27,565 nt of DNA, taken from positions 1 through 27,565 of the IMG/VR virus record IMGVR_UViG_3300018892_000011; one strand, 5' to 3'. Positions within the stretch are counted from its first letter, which is position 1; each line of letters begins with the position of its first letter. The stretch comes from a virus. A program made the translations under genes and the position numbers. Of this stretch, positions 1 to 7,491 are shown piece by piece. The notes beneath the pieces were generated by a model, which saw only the letters and a list, made by a program, of their open reading frames with translations, made no database searches and was not told the origin of the DNA.

Positions 1-1
1 A

Positions 2-1477
2 ATATTAAAAAGTAAAGGTATTAGTTTACCGTTTAAAAAAAAGCCTACTGTCAGTGTAAGAGAAGCATTAGTTAATGCACCAAATAAAGTAAAAGAACTA
101 CCTGACCCGTGGTTAGACAATACAGTTACTAAGAAAGTAGTATCTGCTCCAGTAGCAAGTAAAGTTAGTACTAGCAGTCCTCAGAAATTATTACCACCAG
201 CTAAGGTAGATATTCCGTCTGTACCAGCTACCCCTACCAAAGTAGAAGCTCCAGGACTTGTACTTGAAGGTAAACAACTAAATGGTGTAAATAGGGGGCA
301 TGGAAGACTAAGGGTAGTACACAAAGGTAAGACTGCTTGGGACAAAAAATTAGTTACTGACAACAATGTATTAGAATTAGCACAATCTAAAGGTACTGGA
401 AGTATATCTGATAATCAACGTGCTTTAGGTTTAATTAAGCAACAACAATCCCAGCGCCAGCTTTATCGCCGTACCCTTAGAAAAGCAAAGAAAGTAAGTT
501 CTAATATAGAAAAAACTGTAGGTGTTGGTAGTAAAAAGAAAGTTACAGTAAATGTTAAAAAGAATTTAGATAGCTTTGTTGATAATTTTAATAGTACTAA
601 ACCTAAAGGTAAAACTGAAGATTTAAATTTAGAAACCCGTATAGCTAAAGCTGCTAAAAAAGTTGGGGAAATACGTAGTAAAGCTGAAGCTGCAACAGTA
701 AAAAAAGTTAAAGGTAGTAGAAGAGATTTATTAACTCTTTTTATCCCTAAAACTCTAAAAGATGCAGAACTCCCAGATGTTACATCTACTATACAAAAAG
801 CAGAATCAACAGCTAGACGAGTTATTAAAAATAATAGTGACACTATATCTAATGCCGGAAATGCAGTTAAAAAACAAGTCGGCGTAGCCAAAGATGCTGT
901 TGAAAAAGCTAAGAAAACAGTAGGCACAAACATAGATAATGAACTAAAAAAAATAGTACCTAAAAATGAAGCTGCACAAAACCTTACTAAAGCCGCGAAA
1001 AAAGAAGCTAAAAAGAATACCGAAATACAAGCATTAAACAAAGTAAATCCACTGTTAGGAAAAATCCACTACGTTAAAGAAGATATTAAAAGCCGTGCCG
1101 AACAACTTACTAGATACTCTGATGAATTAGAAAATAGTGGTAATGATGTTTTAGGCAGAAGACAATTATTTAAAGAGACTACTCAAAAAGTAGTTAAAGA
1201 AGTTACCAAGAAACCCAAAGATGGTTTGTATGCTGCTAAAGGAACTATTGGTAAAACAAGAGTAACAGTTAGAACTGCAAGAAATACTCCAAATAGTATT
1301 GTTCAAAATATATCTAGCATGGAACAACAAGGAGGTAAGTTCTATGGCAAGAAAGGTGATTTAGGAGTATATGTAAGCAGAACTAAACCAGCTTATCGTC
1401 CTTCTAGAGGTTTGTTACGACGTTTATCACAATCAAATGAGAGGTTTATGAGATGGAAGTCTGGGAATCTAGATTAG
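2..1477 (+). CDS. Lys-rich phage protein, 5'-truncated by window edge
   Basis: The frame beginning at base 2 is open without a stop to the TAG at 1475-1477, giving at least 491 residues. The only start-like codon near the 3' end is an internal TTG at 1226, so the real start lies left of the window. The protein is very rich in Lys, Ala, Val and Thr, with an early Pro-rich linker (VPATPTKVEAPG around residues 75-86), long Lys/Ala/Glu stretches that look like coiled coil (around residues 205-375) and an Arg/Tyr-rich C-terminus. The composition resembles the basic virion-like proteins elsewhere in the window, but I see no leader because the N-terminus is missing. No enzymatic motif is recognised. 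It is the only large plus-strand gene. Reality of the gene is well supported by its length and codon pattern; the function is unknown. Confidence 0.8.
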   Translation: MLKSKGISLPFKKKPTVSVREALVNAPNKVKELPDPWLDNTVTKKVVSAPVASKVSTSSPQKLLPPAKVDIPSVPATPTKVEAPGLVLEGKQLNGVNRGHGRLRVVHKGKTAWDKKLVTDNNVLELAQSKGTGSISDNQRALGLIKQQQSQRQLYRRTLRKAKKVSSNIEKTVGVGSKKKVTVNVKKNLDSFVDNFNSTKPKGKTEDLNLETRIAKAAKKVGEIRSKAEAATVKKVKGSRRDLLTLFIPKTLKDAELPDVTSTIQKAESTARRVIKNNSDTISNAGNAVKKQVGVAKDAVEKAKKTVGTNIDNELKKIVPKNEAAQNLTKAAKKEAKKNTEIQALNKVNPLLGKIHYVKEDIKSRAEQLTRYSDELENSGNDVLGRRQLFKETTQKVVKEVTKKPKDGLYAAKGTIGKTRVTVRTARNTPNSIVQNISSMEQQGGKFYGKKGDLGVYVSRTKPAYRPSRGLLRRLSQSNERFMRWKSGNLD

Positions 1478-1557
1478 CGTTTACTGGCATATCGCGTCGA
1501 CAATTTTTGGTGTTGAGTAGAAAGTTAGTTTTTAAGTGGGTTAGAAATAGTAACAAG

Positions 1558-1573
1558 AGTCCGAAATAATAAG
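1558..1573 (+). repeat. dispersed repeat copy, forward
   Basis: AGTCCGAAATAATAAG lies in the gap between the Lys-rich gene and the 147-residue gene, about 16 bases before the ATG at 1590. It exactly matches the consensus of the dispersed family. Confidence 0.75.
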
Positions 1574-1589
1574 ATTACTTAGGGAAAGT

Positions 1590-2033
1590 ATGAAACCAAT
1601 TAACTATTTAAAGCGCGAAATACTGTTGTTAGTTGACGAAGATGATTTAATAGACAACTTAGAAATATATGAAGAGTATTTAAAACTAAGCGACATGAGC
1701 TTTATGCCCAGCAATAAACCCGCTGAATTTATTGAAGAGTTATGGGATAAGTGTGTTGAGTTAGATATACTTGACCCTTATATTTCGGACTACAGATATT
1801 CAGGTATAGACACAGGGTTACTTGAAAGATATAGTGACCGTTATTACGAATCTAAAGAAGTTGCTAAACAGATTACAAGGTCTGATAAGTGGATTGGTTG
1901 GACGTATTGGTATGGTGGTGGAAAACATGGAGAACCTGAAGCTGTAGACTGGATGAACGATTGTTATTTGTTGGAAATAGAAGTAGCAATGAAGCCTGTT
2001 ATGGAGTTTAAGGTGGTAGGAAGTAAAGAATAA
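1590..2033 (+). CDS. hypothetical protein, 147 aa
   Basis: An acidic protein of 147 residues starting at an ATG preceded by AGGGAAAGT, a fair ribosome-binding site. The C-terminal half has an aromatic and glycine-rich block, WIGWTYWYGGGKHGEP (around residues 106-121), followed by a Trp-Met-Asn-Asp segment. This gives the impression of a compact conserved domain, but I do not recognise the family. A copy of the dispersed repeat lies inside the gene at 1775-1791 and is read as PYISDY, in the same frame that yields the ISD of the leader peptides on the other strand. The gene is followed within 15 bases by a strong bidirectional hairpin, so it ends its transcription unit. Function unknown; an accessory early gene is a guess. 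Confidence 0.7.
   Translation: MKPINYLKREILLLVDEDDLIDNLEIYEEYLKLSDMSFMPSNKPAEFIEELWDKCVELDILDPYISDYRYSGIDTGLLERYSDRYYESKEVAKQITRSDKWIGWTYWYGGGKHGEPEAVDWMNDCYLLEIEVAMKPVMEFKVVGSKE
1775..1791 (-). repeat. dispersed repeat copy, reverse, inside CDS
   Basis: CCCTTATATTTCGGACT is the reverse complement of the family consensus. It is embedded in frame in the 147-residue gene and forms an inverted pair with the forward copy at 1558-1573, about 200 bp away. Confidence 0.65.
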
Positions 2034-2041
2034 AAGATAAT

Positions 2042-2080
2042 AAAAAGCCCTTCTAGCTAATAACTAGAAGGGTATTATAT
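2042..2080. terminator. bidirectional rho-independent terminator
   Basis: A perfect 9 bp stem, CCCTTCTAG (2048-2056) with CTAGAAGGG (2064-2072), closes a 7-base loop. It sits between the convergent genes ending at 2033 (+) and 2091 (-). Reading the minus strand, the stem is followed by CTTTTTATT, a good U-tract. Reading the plus strand, the tract TATTATATTTG is weaker. It probably serves both genes, best for the minus strand. Confidence 0.85.
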
Positions 2081-2090
2081 TTGTGTTTGT

Positions 2091-2846
2091 TTATTTGTAG
2101 TAGGTATCTAATTTAGACCATTTACGATCAAGTCTTAGGGGGTTACTAGCGTCACAGAAGTTGTATAGCCAACCTATATTATCTTTTCCTTGCATTGAGA
2201 TAACACCGTAGATTTCATTGCGTTTGCGATAACAGATAGTACCTGGGTAATTAAAGGATTCTAACTTTTGTTTTAACCAGCTTAAAGCATCTAAGTTGCC
2301 AGTAATTCCTACGGTGTAACAATTATTTTTGGGAGTGATACTGATATGCCCATCTCCATCTATCCAGCCTCTTAAACAGTGCCCAAATAATTCGTCTGGT
2401 ATTTCTGGAGTTTTAAAGTTATAGGTCTTGTTAGGGACAACACCGTATTTGTCTACCCACACATTTAAATTAGGAGAACTAAAAGATAAGATAGCTTGTC
2501 CTTCTCGTTTAACTTCTTTTCCCATAATCTGATGGTTAGATACTTTCTCAAACTTAATAGTACAACGGTCTGCTTCAATAAAATCTCGTAGCTTTTGTAT
2601 TATTTCTACATCACTTTTCTTGAGCGATAAAGTAAATCGTGGATAAGATTCATGTTCAAAATGCATTGAGCCATCGGCTAAAGCCATGCCTATCCAATAC
2701 ATTAATTCAGGGGTTTCTTGTATTAATTTGTTGTGGCTAATAGTTAGATATGGAAATCTTTTACGTTCAATATTATTTTGATCAAGAATATACCGGATTC
2801 CGACATGAACTATATTGTATTTACGACTAATTGCACTAATAGACAT
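2091..2846 (-). CDS. LAGLIDADG homing endonuclease (C-terminal part, downstream of in-frame amber)
   Basis: Two LAGLIDADG motifs are visible: WIGMALADG at residues 51-59 and CLRGWIDGDG at 157-166, each with the acidic residue needed for metal binding, about 107 residues apart. This is the layout of a single-chain monomeric homing endonuclease. The first 30 residues (ISAISRKYNI...) look like a helix-turn-helix cut at its start. Directly upstream and in the same frame, TAG CAG GGA precedes the ATG, so this reading frame continues the HTH protein at 2853-3197 and the two were probably once one chain. The GGGA abutting the ATG is too close to be a good ribosome-binding site, so translation of this part alone is uncertain. 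It is free-standing: I see no intron around it. The catalytic domain looks intact. Confidence 0.85.
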   Translation of the reverse strand: MSISAISRKYNIVHVGIRYILDQNNIERKRFPYLTISHNKLIQETPELMYWIGMALADGSMHFEHESYPRFTLSLKKSDVEIIQKLRDFIEADRCTIKFEKVSNHQIMGKEVKREGQAILSFSSPNLNVWVDKYGVVPNKTYNFKTPEIPDELFGHCLRGWIDGDGHISITPKNNCYTVGITGNLDALSWLKQKLESFNYPGTICYRKRNEIYGVISMQGKDNIGWLYNFCDASNPLRLDRKWSKLDTYYK

Positions 2847-2852
2847 TCCCTG

Positions 2853-3197
2853 CTAAAAGTCAGCAATAATATTATCATTTCTTTCTTTTTGTTGGGCTGA
2901 CCTTAGTTTTTGAGTAACGTCATTTACAACATCACGAGATAGTCCTCTTTTTTCCATTATTTCTGTAGTAGTTAAACCAGCTAAAAAGTCAGCTTTTATT
3001 TGTTCATTACGTTTAGCTTTTTCTGCACGGCTACCACTACGTATTTCTCGTGTAGGCACACTAGCTGCATTTAAATATTTAACTATAGTTGTTCCTGTCA
3101 GACCATAAAAAGAAGCTAAGTCCTTAAGGCTTTCACCTGACTGGTACTTAGCTACTATTTCTGCTATTTGTGTTTCGGACAATTTGTTTCTTGGCAT
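2853..3197 (-). CDS. tandem HTH protein, N-terminal part of the split LAGLIDADG endonuclease
   Basis: The 114 residues consist of two resolvase-like helix-turn-helix units. The first covers about residues 5-50 (LSETQIAEIVAKYQSGESLK and what follows). The second covers about 63-97 (KADFLAGLTTTEIMEKRGLS). A third unit begins at the C-terminus with IIADF, hits TAG, then continues in frame into the next gene as QGMSISAISRKYNI. Alignment of ADF-L-AGLTTTEI with ADF-stop-QGMSISAI places the stop where unit two has Leu, so a single-base change such as TTG to TAG explains it. The HTH units would supply target-site binding for the endonuclease. The gene has its own -10-like element just upstream. Confidence 0.75.
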   Translation of the reverse strand: MPRNKLSETQIAEIVAKYQSGESLKDLASFYGLTGTTIVKYLNAASVPTREIRSGSRAEKAKRNEQIKADFLAGLTTTEIMEKRGLSRDVVNDVTQKLRSAQQKERNDNIIADF

Positions 3198-3225
3198 GAT
3201 AGAAAAGTTTTTGGCTTACCTCTCT

Positions 3226-3231
3226 ATTATA
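3226..3231 (-). promoter_or_regulatory. candidate -10 element for the homing endonuclease
   Basis: The minus strand reads TATAAT here, about 29 bases upstream of the ATG at 3197, in an otherwise gene-free 110 bp gap. No convincing -35 box is seen at 15-19 bp, so the call rests on the -10 and its position. Confidence 0.4.
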
Positions 3232-3308
3232 CTAGATTATCCGTTCTTGTGATGGTTTGTTTTTGCTAGATTTTTAGTAAAGCTGAAACCTATACTGAGT
3301 AAGGGTTT

Positions 3309-4109
3309 CTAACAACTTACATACCTGTTTAGATAGTCAAGTTGGTACGGTTGGCAGCTGCCTGCGGTAGAGTTGATGAAAAAAGGTAGCTCAATTGTCT
3401 CTGCTCCAGTATCAAAACCACTACCCTCAAAGTTAGGGGTAACTTTGTTGCAAGTAAACACAACAATTTCACCTTCGTTAGTAACCATAGTTGCAAACAA
3501 GCTATGTGGACCAACAATCTCTCCACCAATACCATAAGTATTAATGGTATAAGGAATTAGTAAGGATACTCTTGCTCCAGCAGCCTTTAGATCATCGCTA
3601 AACTTCATTGCTCCAGCATCACCAATAGCAAAGCTTAGTGGTGTGGTAGGAGAGAAACCAGCGAAAGGTGATTGAGTCAACATAACACTTTGGTTATCTT
3701 GAACTACACTAGCTTGGCTAGGTTCATCAGCGACGATTTCAAAACCAAGCTTAGTAGCGTTTGTAGCACCTGGATACTCGGTCTGAAAAACGTCTACTGA
3801 TTTTGATAGTGCTAGCTCAGTATTAGATTTGGCGGTAAAGTAGTTACCAATCTTAAATTGCAGAATCTCAGGCTGAATACTACCATAACTCAAACGTAGT
3901 GTGGGCATACGTCCAGAGATATAGCTACCAGCACGGGTCATCTCACCTAACTGGTTTCTGGTGGTTTGCATCTTTTGCTCGATACCGTTGTCTACAGAGA
4001 ATGTAGACGGGGTAGGTAGGCACCACACTAAACCATCACTCAGACGCTTAAGACGCAAATCTGCAAGCCCCTTGAACGTCCGGTTAATGTCATTAAATTT
4101 AACTGCCAT
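3309..4109 (-). CDS. candidate major tail (tube) protein
   Basis: A 266-residue protein rich in Thr, Gly, Ser and Phe with no hydrophobic leader. Features include MPTLRLSYGSIQPEILQFKIG (about residues 68-88, in shortened form MPTLRL...PEILQFKIG) and a long stretch of alternating beta-like sequence. The PE-hydrophobic-F-x-x-G segment and the overall size resemble phage tail tube proteins. The position fits too: it is the last structural gene after an adaptor-like protein (6036-6704) and a terminator-like protein (4759-5265). It ends in TAG, one of few amber stops here. It could instead be another virion protein; the tail-tube assignment rests on context and general character rather than a diagnostic motif. 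Confidence 0.5.
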   Translation of the reverse strand: MAVKFNDINRTFKGLADLRLKRLSDGLVWCLPTPSTFSVDNGIEQKMQTTRNQLGEMTRAGSYISGRMPTLRLSYGSIQPEILQFKIGNYFTAKSNTELALSKSVDVFQTEYPGATNATKLGFEIVADEPSQASVVQDNQSVMLTQSPFAGFSPTTPLSFAIGDAGAMKFSDDLKAAGARVSLLIPYTINTYGIGGEIVGPHSLFATMVTNEGEIVVFTCNKVTPNFEGSGFDTGAETIELPFFINSTAGSCQPYQLDYLNRYVSC

Positions 4110-4131
4110 AACAGATTTAGTTCCTTTTTAT

Positions 4132-4719
4132 TTAACTATTGCTACGAGGTTTACGGGCTTTAGACAAGTAATCGTCTAAATTCAAAGTTGATGCATTAAG
4201 GTCTACCAAATTAGCATTTGGACTAGTAATACTTGCATCATCTGATCCACTACCAGTATCTTTAACTTGAGTACCGTCAAATTGATACAACCTAGGGACA
4301 ATCCTAAGTTGACTTCCATTCACAATATGATCGATACTCAAGATATACAGTGTGGCATCTACGGGTGGTTGTGTAAATGTAAGATCGGGCGTTCCAGTTT
4401 CACTAGCATTTGCCGTTAAAACTATACTAGAACCATTAACAGTTACACTTAAAACTTTGGTATTCGCGGGAATACCAGTTCCAGTTACACTATCTCCAGG
4501 TCGCACACTTTTAAATGCATCAACTGCTTTACTTACAGTTGCAGTACCGCTAGTTGTAGTACAGCCAGTAATAGTAAATGGATCTACACCTAAATCAGTT
4601 AATACAACTGGCAAATTTACTTTATTACCAGTAAGAATTGCTTCTTTAATGTCTAAAGTAATCGGTACAGTTGTAGTAGTTGCTAATTTAGGTCGGCTAA
4701 TATTAGCAGAAATTGGCAT
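4132..4719 (-). CDS. Thr/Val-rich beta-structured virion protein, 195 aa
   Basis: The protein is dominated by Thr, Ser, Val and Gly with alternating hydrophobics typical of beta sandwiches. A central segment (TATVSKAVDAFKSVRPGDSV and following, about residues 58-100) has a GDSVTGTGIP turn that resembles the beta-hairpin repeats of tail or fibre-associated proteins. The C-terminus (NLDDYLSKARKPRSNS) is helical and basic. It lies 22 bp upstream of the tail-tube candidate and downstream of the terminator candidate, so it is likely a tail component or minor tail protein. No family is recognised. Confidence 0.55.
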   Translation of the reverse strand: MPISANISRPKLATTTTVPITLDIKEAILTGNKVNLPVVLTDLGVDPFTITGCTTTSGTATVSKAVDAFKSVRPGDSVTGTGIPANTKVLSVTVNGSSIVLTANASETGTPDLTFTQPPVDATLYILSIDHIVNGSQLRIVPRLYQFDGTQVKDTGSGSDDASITSPNANLVDLNASTLNLDDYLSKARKPRSNS

Positions 4720-4758
4720 TGTTGTTATTTTTTGAATTTAGATTAATTATACTATTTA

Positions 4759-5265
4759 TTAATTATTAAAAGTAATATAAAAATTAAGGTGTTCAAAACT
4801 AGGACTACCCGCTTCTGTAATATATTCAGCGCTACGTCCAGTCTCACTAATAAAAATACCAATACGTTGATAACTGTCTATTAAGTAGTAATTAATCTCG
4901 TAACTTACCCATTGCAAAATAGGTGTTAATGCAAGTTGATTAGGCATTATTAGTGAATAACTAATAACTCCACTTGTTTCTCGCATTGTTTTGTTGCTTT
5001 GAAAATTATCTCTAATACGATAAACTTTTAGTAATGGGTATTCCATGTTAGGTACACTACGATCTTTCCAACTACGAATACCATTAACAATTTGGAAATT
5101 ATCAGTAATAGGAATTTCGTTACTTGCACAATCGTAAATAGCAGGTTTAGTATTGGAACGGACTACTGCTTCGTTTAGTCGTTCTTTTAAAAACACTGCT
5201 ATTTTCTGACAAGGTTCGTCAAAAAAGATATTTGGTTCATTAGGTAAACGATTGTTGTTATCCAT
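4759..5265 (-). CDS. candidate tail terminator / head-tail joining protein
   Basis: A 168-residue soluble protein. An N-terminal helix (about residues 15-37) precedes a beta-rich core with PLLKVYRIRDNF (about 78-89) and GVISYSLIMPN (about 99-109), then a helix ending in ILQWVSYEINYYL. This helix, strands, helix order and the position between adaptor and tail-tube candidates match tail terminator or completion proteins. The start ATG at 5265 directly follows the stop of an 18-codon reading frame on the same strand (5266-5322), which suggests translational coupling. No diagnostic motif is present. Confidence 0.5.
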   Translation of the reverse strand: MDNNNRLPNEPNIFFDEPCQKIAVFLKERLNEAVVRSNTKPAIYDCASNEIPITDNFQIVNGIRSWKDRSVPNMEYPLLKVYRIRDNFQSNKTMRETSGVISYSLIMPNQLALTPILQWVSYEINYYLIDSYQRIGIFISETGRSAEYITEAGSPSFEHLNFYITFNN

Positions 5266-5322
5266 TTAAATTAGATTAGCTTGAAAGTCCACTGCACGGT
5301 AGTCCGAAATAAAATAGTACAT
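5266..5322 (-). CDS. 18-residue leader-only peptide, likely remnant of the leader family
   Basis: The ATG at 5322 opens MYYFISDYRAVDFQANLI and then TAA. The first seven residues are the family leader (compare MHYFISDF and MYYLSDF elsewhere), but the basic GSKDK patch and hydrophobic tail are missing. The stop codon is immediately followed by the ATG of the next gene. It is either a decayed family member or a short upstream frame that couples translation. Confidence 0.4.
   Translation of the reverse strand: MYYFISDYRAVDFQANLI
5301..5317 (+). repeat. dispersed repeat copy, forward
   Basis: AGTCCGAAATAAAATAG; on the minus strand this encodes the FISD of the 18-residue leader-only peptide. Confidence 0.65.
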
Positions 5323-5326
5323 TTGT

Positions 5327-6031
5327 TTATAATCCCCTTCTTGGTTTTAAACCAAGTTTCTTATTAAAATTTTTAGCACTTAAATAACCAGCCGTTCCTG
5401 CAAGACCAGCTCCAATTATCATACTTTTAGCTATAGGATTTTTAATTTTAGTTCCCATATTATCTAAATCATTACCTACCAGCATTCCTCCTGTTAAACC
5501 TAATAAACTAGTTGCACCTCCGATACTAATAGGATTTAAACCAGCATAAGTTTTTCGTTTGCGTTTGTCTTTACTTCCTAGTTTCCTGGCAAATAATACC
5601 AAGTTAGTAAGACTTGAACTAAAATTTATTTTCTTAGATTTCTGTCGCCTTATTTTGCTACCTTTACTTCTTTGAATTCCCCTTTGAACACTGTTAAATA
5701 ATCTACCAGCTTTTACTTGTTTGTAACCTCCTTGTACTAAATTATCTATTTCAGATGTTGTTTTATTATTTAATTTTTTAGTAGTTACTCTAGGATATTG
5801 TTTAACACTTAATCTAATTGGTTTAGGTTTAGATACAGGAACACCAATTGATGAAGTAGGTAAAGTTGGTTTCTTTTTATTTCTTAAAGCTAAATAAGCT
5901 CCTCCTCCTAATATTGCGGTTGTACCTAATGCTGCTATTCCTATTCCTAACTTGGATTTACGTTTAATTTTATCTTTAGATCCTTGCTTTCTAGCAAACT
6001 TAGTATCAAAGTCCGAAATAAAATAATGCAT
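5327..6031 (-). CDS. leader-bearing basic Gly-rich protein with two FARK-GSKDK units (putative internal head protein)
   Basis: The N-terminus MHYFISDFDTKFARKQGSKD is the family leader plus AT-hook-like patch (residues 1-25). It is followed by a Gly/Ala hydrophobic segment (about 29-50), a basic Pro/Lys-rich linker and then a second unit: VLFARKLGSKDKRKRK (about 145-160) with another Gly-rich hydrophobic stretch (165-185) and a third near 200-218. It looks like two family members fused head to tail, the second lacking the FISD leader. If the Phe-Ala junctions (F12-A13, F147-A148) are head-protease sites, it would be processed to two DNA-binding, membrane-active peptides. The function is inferred from the family pattern only. 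The gene lies 4 bp from the adaptor candidate. Confidence 0.7.
   Translation of the reverse strand: MHYFISDFDTKFARKQGSKDKIKRKSKLGIGIAALGTTAILGGGAYLALRNKKKPTLPTSSIGVPVSKPKPIRLSVKQYPRVTTKKLNNKTTSEIDNLVQGGYKQVKAGRLFNSVQRGIQRSKGSKIRRQKSKKINFSSSLTNLVLFARKLGSKDKRKRKTYAGLNPISIGGATSLLGLTGGMLVGNDLDNMGTKIKNPIAKSMIIGAGLAGTAGYLSAKNFNKKLGLKPRRGL
6010..6026 (+). repeat. dispersed repeat copy, forward
   Basis: AGTCCGAAATAAAATAA overlaps the start region of the 234-residue protein, where the minus strand encodes YFISDF. Confidence 0.65.
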
Positions 6032-6035
6032 TTAT

Positions 6036-6704
6036 TTAATCATTTTTATCTAAACTGTTTTCTTCGCCGCCAATTACTCTTAGATTAGGGTCAGTAAGTT
6101 GTGAATCGTAGTTATGATAATAATCGGCATTAGCTCCTAAAGCAACACCACGATTAAATCTAGGATCAATAGTAAAATCAGTGACTTCTTTGCTACGAAC
6201 ACTTTGTCTAACTATTGTTTCATTATTTACCAACACTTTAGTTTGAGCCACACTAACTGGTATTTCACCCATCAACTCAACACGTTTAGGTGGCATCATA
6301 CCTGGACTAACAGGTTGTGTTATTACTCCAGGTATTTGAAAATTAAGCCCCGCAGTAAGCATACCTAATAACATATAAGCGTGATTCTTTAGTCCTTGAG
6401 TCACATCAGTTGGCATAGTAGATGTATTGTCCCAATAACTAAAACTAACTAAATCACTTACTATTAATGCTTCTACTATTTCAGTAATAATAATGTGAGT
6501 ATTACGTAATGGTAAGACATAAAGATTACTTAAAATAATATCTACAAAAGCTTCTTTTTCATTAGCAATATCTTGTATTAGTAATGCCGATACTGGAGTA
6601 GTGGGATTATTAATTGGATAAGGTGTATTGGTAGTAAGCCCCGCAATAAGAGATAATCGTCCTCTTACTTTTTCAGCTAATTGTTCTATTGTTGTGTATT
6701 TCAT
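6036..6704 (-). CDS. head-tail adaptor-like protein (DUF1320/gp36-like pattern)
   Basis: The N-terminal 110 residues are helical, with an opening YTTIEQLAEKVRGRLS, an IQDIANEKEAFVDIILSNLY segment and LPLRNTHIIITEIVEALIVSDL. This order (short helix, a helix carrying an acidic/aromatic pattern, then a hydrophobic helical bundle) resembles the DUF1320/Mu gp36 class of head-tail connectors. The C-terminal half (110-222) is extended and ends in a very acidic tail. It sits between leader-bearing proteins and upstream of the tail-terminator candidate, consistent with neck assembly. The assignment is a pattern match by eye. Confidence 0.5.
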   Translation of the reverse strand: MKYTTIEQLAEKVRGRLSLIAGLTTNTPYPINNPTTPVSALLIQDIANEKEAFVDIILSNLYVLPLRNTHIIITEIVEALIVSDLVSFSYWDNTSTMPTDVTQGLKNHAYMLLGMLTAGLNFQIPGVITQPVSPGMMPPKRVELMGEIPVSVAQTKVLVNNETIVRQSVRSKEVTDFTIDPRFNRGVALGANADYYHNYDSQLTDPNLRVIGGEENSLDKND

Positions 6705-6710
6705 GTTTTT

Positions 6711-6724
6711 CTTATTTTCGGACT
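6711..6724 (-). repeat. dispersed repeat copy, reverse, just after a stop codon
   Basis: CTTATTTTCGGACT lies 1 base downstream of the TAA that ends the 142-residue gene on the minus strand. The copy at 10881-10897 has the same placement relative to its gene. Confidence 0.7.
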
Positions 6725-6725
6725 C

Positions 6726-7154
6726 TTACAATATTCCGTATCTTTTGCTCAATGAAATATATCCCCTCAGCTCTTGGGATGTTCTATTGCCTGTGCTAAC
6801 AATACGTCTTCCTTCTTGTAACTGCTCACCATTAGCAGTAGCACCCGCAGTAGCACCCAAAGCAGCTCCACCTAACACAATAGCTTTACGGTGTTTTTTC
6901 AGCATGGCTAATCTACTTGCTGCTTTTAAATCTCCTAATGCACCTGCCGCAGCACCTACACCAGCTTTTTTAGCTAAATACATTCCGGCTATACCAACAC
7001 CTGCTGTGGCTAAAGCTCCTCCTCCAGCAGCACCAACACCTGCTCCCACTAATCTACCTATAGTTGATCTATCTTTTCGTTTAGTTTTGTCTTTACTACC
7101 TTTTCTTCTAGCAAAACTAGCAGTTTGAATGTCCGAAATAAATAGTGTTTGCAT
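6726..7154 (-). CDS. leader-bearing basic Gly/Ala-rich protein (putative internal head protein)
   Basis: Residues 1-27 are a textbook family leader: MQTLFISDIQTASFARRKGS followed by KDKTKRK. Then come two Gly/Ala-rich hydrophobic helices (about 35-60 and 91-108, AIVLGGAALGATAGATA) separated by a basic amphipathic stretch. The C-terminus is soluble. The putative processing junction is F14-A15. Nothing enzymatic is seen. The proposal is a packaged DNA-binding protein that can insert in membranes, based on composition and family context. It lies between the adaptor-like gene and the HNH gene with a 1 bp gap to the latter. Confidence 0.7.
   Translation of the reverse strand: MQTLFISDIQTASFARRKGSKDKTKRKDRSTIGRLVGAGVGAAGGGALATAGVGIAGMYLAKKAGVGAAAGALGDLKAASRLAMLKKHRKAIVLGGAALGATAGATANGEQLQEGRRIVSTGNRTSQELRGYISLSKRYGIL
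7131..7145 (+). repeat. dispersed repeat copy, forward
   Basis: GTCCGAAATAAATAG; the minus strand encodes LFISD of the 142-residue protein. Confidence 0.6.
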
Positions 7155-7155
7155 A

Positions 7156-7491
7156 TTATATTTGATTACTGATACTAAAATTATATTCTTTTAGTTGTAC
7201 TAAGAGTTTTTCGCTAATTAAATCTGTTTCTGTTTTACTACCTTGTTTCAAATTACAAGTCTTACAACATACAGTTAGATTATTTATATTAGTAGCTAAA
7301 CAAAACGCTTTGTATTTATCTAGTGTTTTACAGCTAACTATATGTGAACAGTGTGCTGTGGAAATATCTAAATTAGTTAAACACTTAGGACAAAGGTATT
7401 TACTTTCTCGCAGTAGTACTGTAATTACACTTAAATATTCACTTTTATTGCGTTTCCATTTCTCGAATAACTTACGACTAGTAATTTGCAT
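7156..7491 (-). CDS. HNH endonuclease-like zinc protein
   Basis: A 111-residue protein with CPKC at residues 34-37, AHCSHIV (46-52), NINNLTVCCKTCN (68-80) and K-Q-G after it. Two Cys pairs plus His-Asn spacing match the HNH/McrA-type fold, where the second His-containing strand, the Asn and the terminal CxxC create a metal site. The N-terminus (SRKLFEKWKRNKSEY) is basic. Phage HNH genes of this size are usually homing endonucleases or packaging-associated nucleases. Here the gene sits inside the structural block and overlaps the next gene by 14 bp, so it is read as a free-standing homing-type nuclease. The target is unknown. Confidence 0.7.
   Translation of the reverse strand: MQITSRKLFEKWKRNKSEYLSVITVLLRESKYLCPKCLTNLDISTAHCSHIVSCKTLDKYKAFCLATNINNLTVCCKTCNLKQGSKTETDLISEKLLVQLKEYNFSISNQI

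Noticed and set aside
463-1041. Long minus-strand frame opposite the Lys-rich gene
   Set aside because: It is an antisense shadow of the open plus-strand frame 2-1477; its Phe/Leu/Ser-rich composition is what Lys/Glu/Ala codons give on the other strand.
3171-3181. TGTTTCGGACA as another dispersed repeat copy
   Set aside because: Only the CGGAC core matches and the AT-rich flank is missing; likely chance.
2091-3311. Genome-wide TAG recoding to explain the amber in the LAGLIDADG gene
   Set aside because: Other genes (ending 1477, 3309, 27430) use TAG at natural C-termini, and reading through them would add implausible tails.
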